The translations under genes and the position numbers were made by a program. From an uncultured Desulfovibrionaceae bacterium (GTDB taxonomy: Bacteria > Desulfobacterota > Desulfovibrionia > Desulfovibrionales > Desulfovibrionaceae), in contig CAMQUX010000085.1 in the NCBI GenBank assembly GCA_947037905.1, forward strand, positions 1 to 6,283: DNA of 6,283 nt. The letters run 5' to 3'. Under the pieces are notes generated by a model. That model ran no database searches. It had not been told where the DNA came from and worked only from the letters and a program-made list of their open reading frames with translations. This document shows positions 5,365 through 6,283 of this stretch, piece by piece. Positions within the stretch are counted from its first letter, which is position 1; each line of letters opens with the position of its first letter.

Positions 5365-6283
5365 ATGAACTGGGACTGGGATAAACTAAAAGAACAACAA
5401 GGGAAACAAAAACCTAATAAACCTTCTCAACCAAGCGGTGGTGGCAAGAAGCCTCCACTTGCGGACAAAGAAGAAGTACTAGCGTTTTTTCGCAAGTTTA
5501 ACAACTTGCAATTTCCAGCTGGAAAAATAATCATCATAATCCTTGCCTTATTATGGCTCGGCTCTGGTATCTATATCGTAGGTCCGCAAGAAGTGGCTGT
5601 TATCACCCGCTTTGGAAAATACGTCGATACTACAGATCCAGGTCCTCATTACCGCTTACCTGCGCCAATTGAAAGAACTCGCAAAGTAAACGTCACTGAA
5701 GTAAGAAGTATTGAAATAGGATTTAATAAACTTGCGTCGAACAATAAAGCCACCGATGAAGCACTCATGCTAACAGGTGACGAAAATATTGTTAGCGTGC
5801 AGTTTGTTGTACAATATACCATCAAAAATGCAGAGAACTATCTCTTTAGCCTCTACCAACCAGATGAAACTGTCAGAAATGTAGCAAATACCGCCATAAG
5901 AGAAGTTATTGGTAAAAGCGATATTGACGCAGCACTTACTTCTGGAAAATCCGTTATATCAAATGAAACTCAAGCTCTCTTACAACAATTACTTGATGAA
6001 TACAAAAGTGGTATTCAAGTAACTGCTGTTCGCTTGCAGCATATATACACTCCAGATGAAGTTGATAGTGCTGTTAAAGACGTTGCAAGTGCAAGAGAAG
6101 ATAAAAATAGATTTATAAACGAAGCTGAAGCTTATAGTAATGATTTGCTCCCTCGTGCAAGAGGTGATGCAGCTACCATTACAGGACAAGCTGAAGCATA
6201 TAAAAACCAAAAAATACTTGTGGCAGAAGGGGAAGCTCAACGCTTCATCGACCTCTGGACTGAGTACAAAAAAGCTCCAAATA
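5365..6283 (+). CDS. hflK: FtsH protease modulator HflK (3' end cut by window)
   Basis: HflK is a membrane-anchored SPFH/stomatin-family protein. With HflC it forms the periplasm-facing cage around the FtsH protease that modulates turnover of membrane proteins. The 306 visible residues show a cytoplasmic N-terminus with a Pro/Gly/Lys-rich linker (about 11-32), one membrane helix (about 54-72) and the SPFH domain starting at GPQEVAVITRFGKY (73-86). Next come GPHYRLPAPIE (93-103), LTGDENIVSVQFVVQY (136-151) and the helical segment AREDKNRFINEAEAYSNDLL (243-262) with PRARGDA (263-269), close to the E. coli equivalent. E. coli HflK has 419 residues, so roughly the last quarter lies outside. The frame is also open from ATG 5353 (adding MFFF). 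The start at 5365 is preferred because the MNWDWDKL opening is usual in the family. Neither ATG has a visible Shine-Dalgarno. hflC would be expected next, beyond the edge. Confidence 0.93.
   Translation, partial: MNWDWDKLKEQQGKQKPNKPSQPSGGGKKPPLADKEEVLAFFRKFNNLQFPAGKIIIIILALLWLGSGIYIVGPQEVAVITRFGKYVDTTDPGPHYRLPAPIERTRKVNVTEVRSIEIGFNKLASNNKATDEALMLTGDENIVSVQFVVQYTIKNAENYLFSLYQPDETVRNVANTAIREVIGKSDIDAALTSGKSVISNETQALLQQLLDEYKSGIQVTAVRLQHIYTPDEVDSAVKDVASAREDKNRFINEAEAYSNDLLPRARGDAATITGQAEAYKNQKILVAEGEAQRFIDLWTEYKKAPN

Noticed and set aside
5989..6240. An 83-residue minus-strand frame rich in Cys, Phe and Ser
   Set aside because: It lies entirely antisense to the conserved SPFH region of hflK; composition alone explains it.

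Overview
The window is an AT-rich stretch of a bacterial chromosome. It holds a four-gene ABC export operon on the minus strand and, divergent from it, the 5' part of hflK on the plus strand. Several features point to a Gram-negative host: a periplasmic adaptor with a TolC-docking-type helical hairpin, MacB/LolC-type permeases with large periplasmic domains, and HflK. The HflK N-terminus (MNWDWDKL..., then a Pro/Gly/Lys-rich linker and one membrane helix) resembles HflK of Desulfovibrionaceae and relatives. With the strong A/T bias in codons and intergenic DNA, an AT-rich member such as Lawsonia is my best guess. This rests on remembered family features, not on a search, so it is tentative.

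Layout, left to right. Positions 1-329 are non-coding and T-rich on the plus strand. They contain a perfect 13-bp inverted repeat (58-70/91-103), a plausible terminator for the export operon, and a perfect 20-nt direct repeat (173-192/247-266). Reading the minus strand in transcription order from the right: a membrane-fusion (adaptor) protein (5038-3914), a 151-bp gap, an ABC ATPase (3762-2980), permease A overlapping the ATPase by 4 bp (2983-1718), a 125-bp gap, and permease B (1592-330). Positions 5039-5364 are a divergent, very AT-rich control region. From 5365 (or 5353) to the right edge runs hflK, cut off before its stop.

How they work together: the ATPase powers the two MacB/FtsX-fold permeases. 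The adaptor links them across the periplasm, probably to a TolC-like outer-membrane channel that is not in this window. Unlike classical MacB, the ATPase is a separate chain and there are two similar but diverged full-length permeases, so the inner-membrane part may be a heterodimer, as in LolCDE. The substrate cannot be read from the sequence. HflK belongs to the HflKC complex that surrounds and modulates the FtsH protease and has no evident functional link to the exporter.

I found no clearly novel system. The points most worth a second look are the duplicated, split MacB-like permease pair, the candidate operator in the divergent region, the possibly leaderless start of hflK, and the A9 tracts inside both permease genes.
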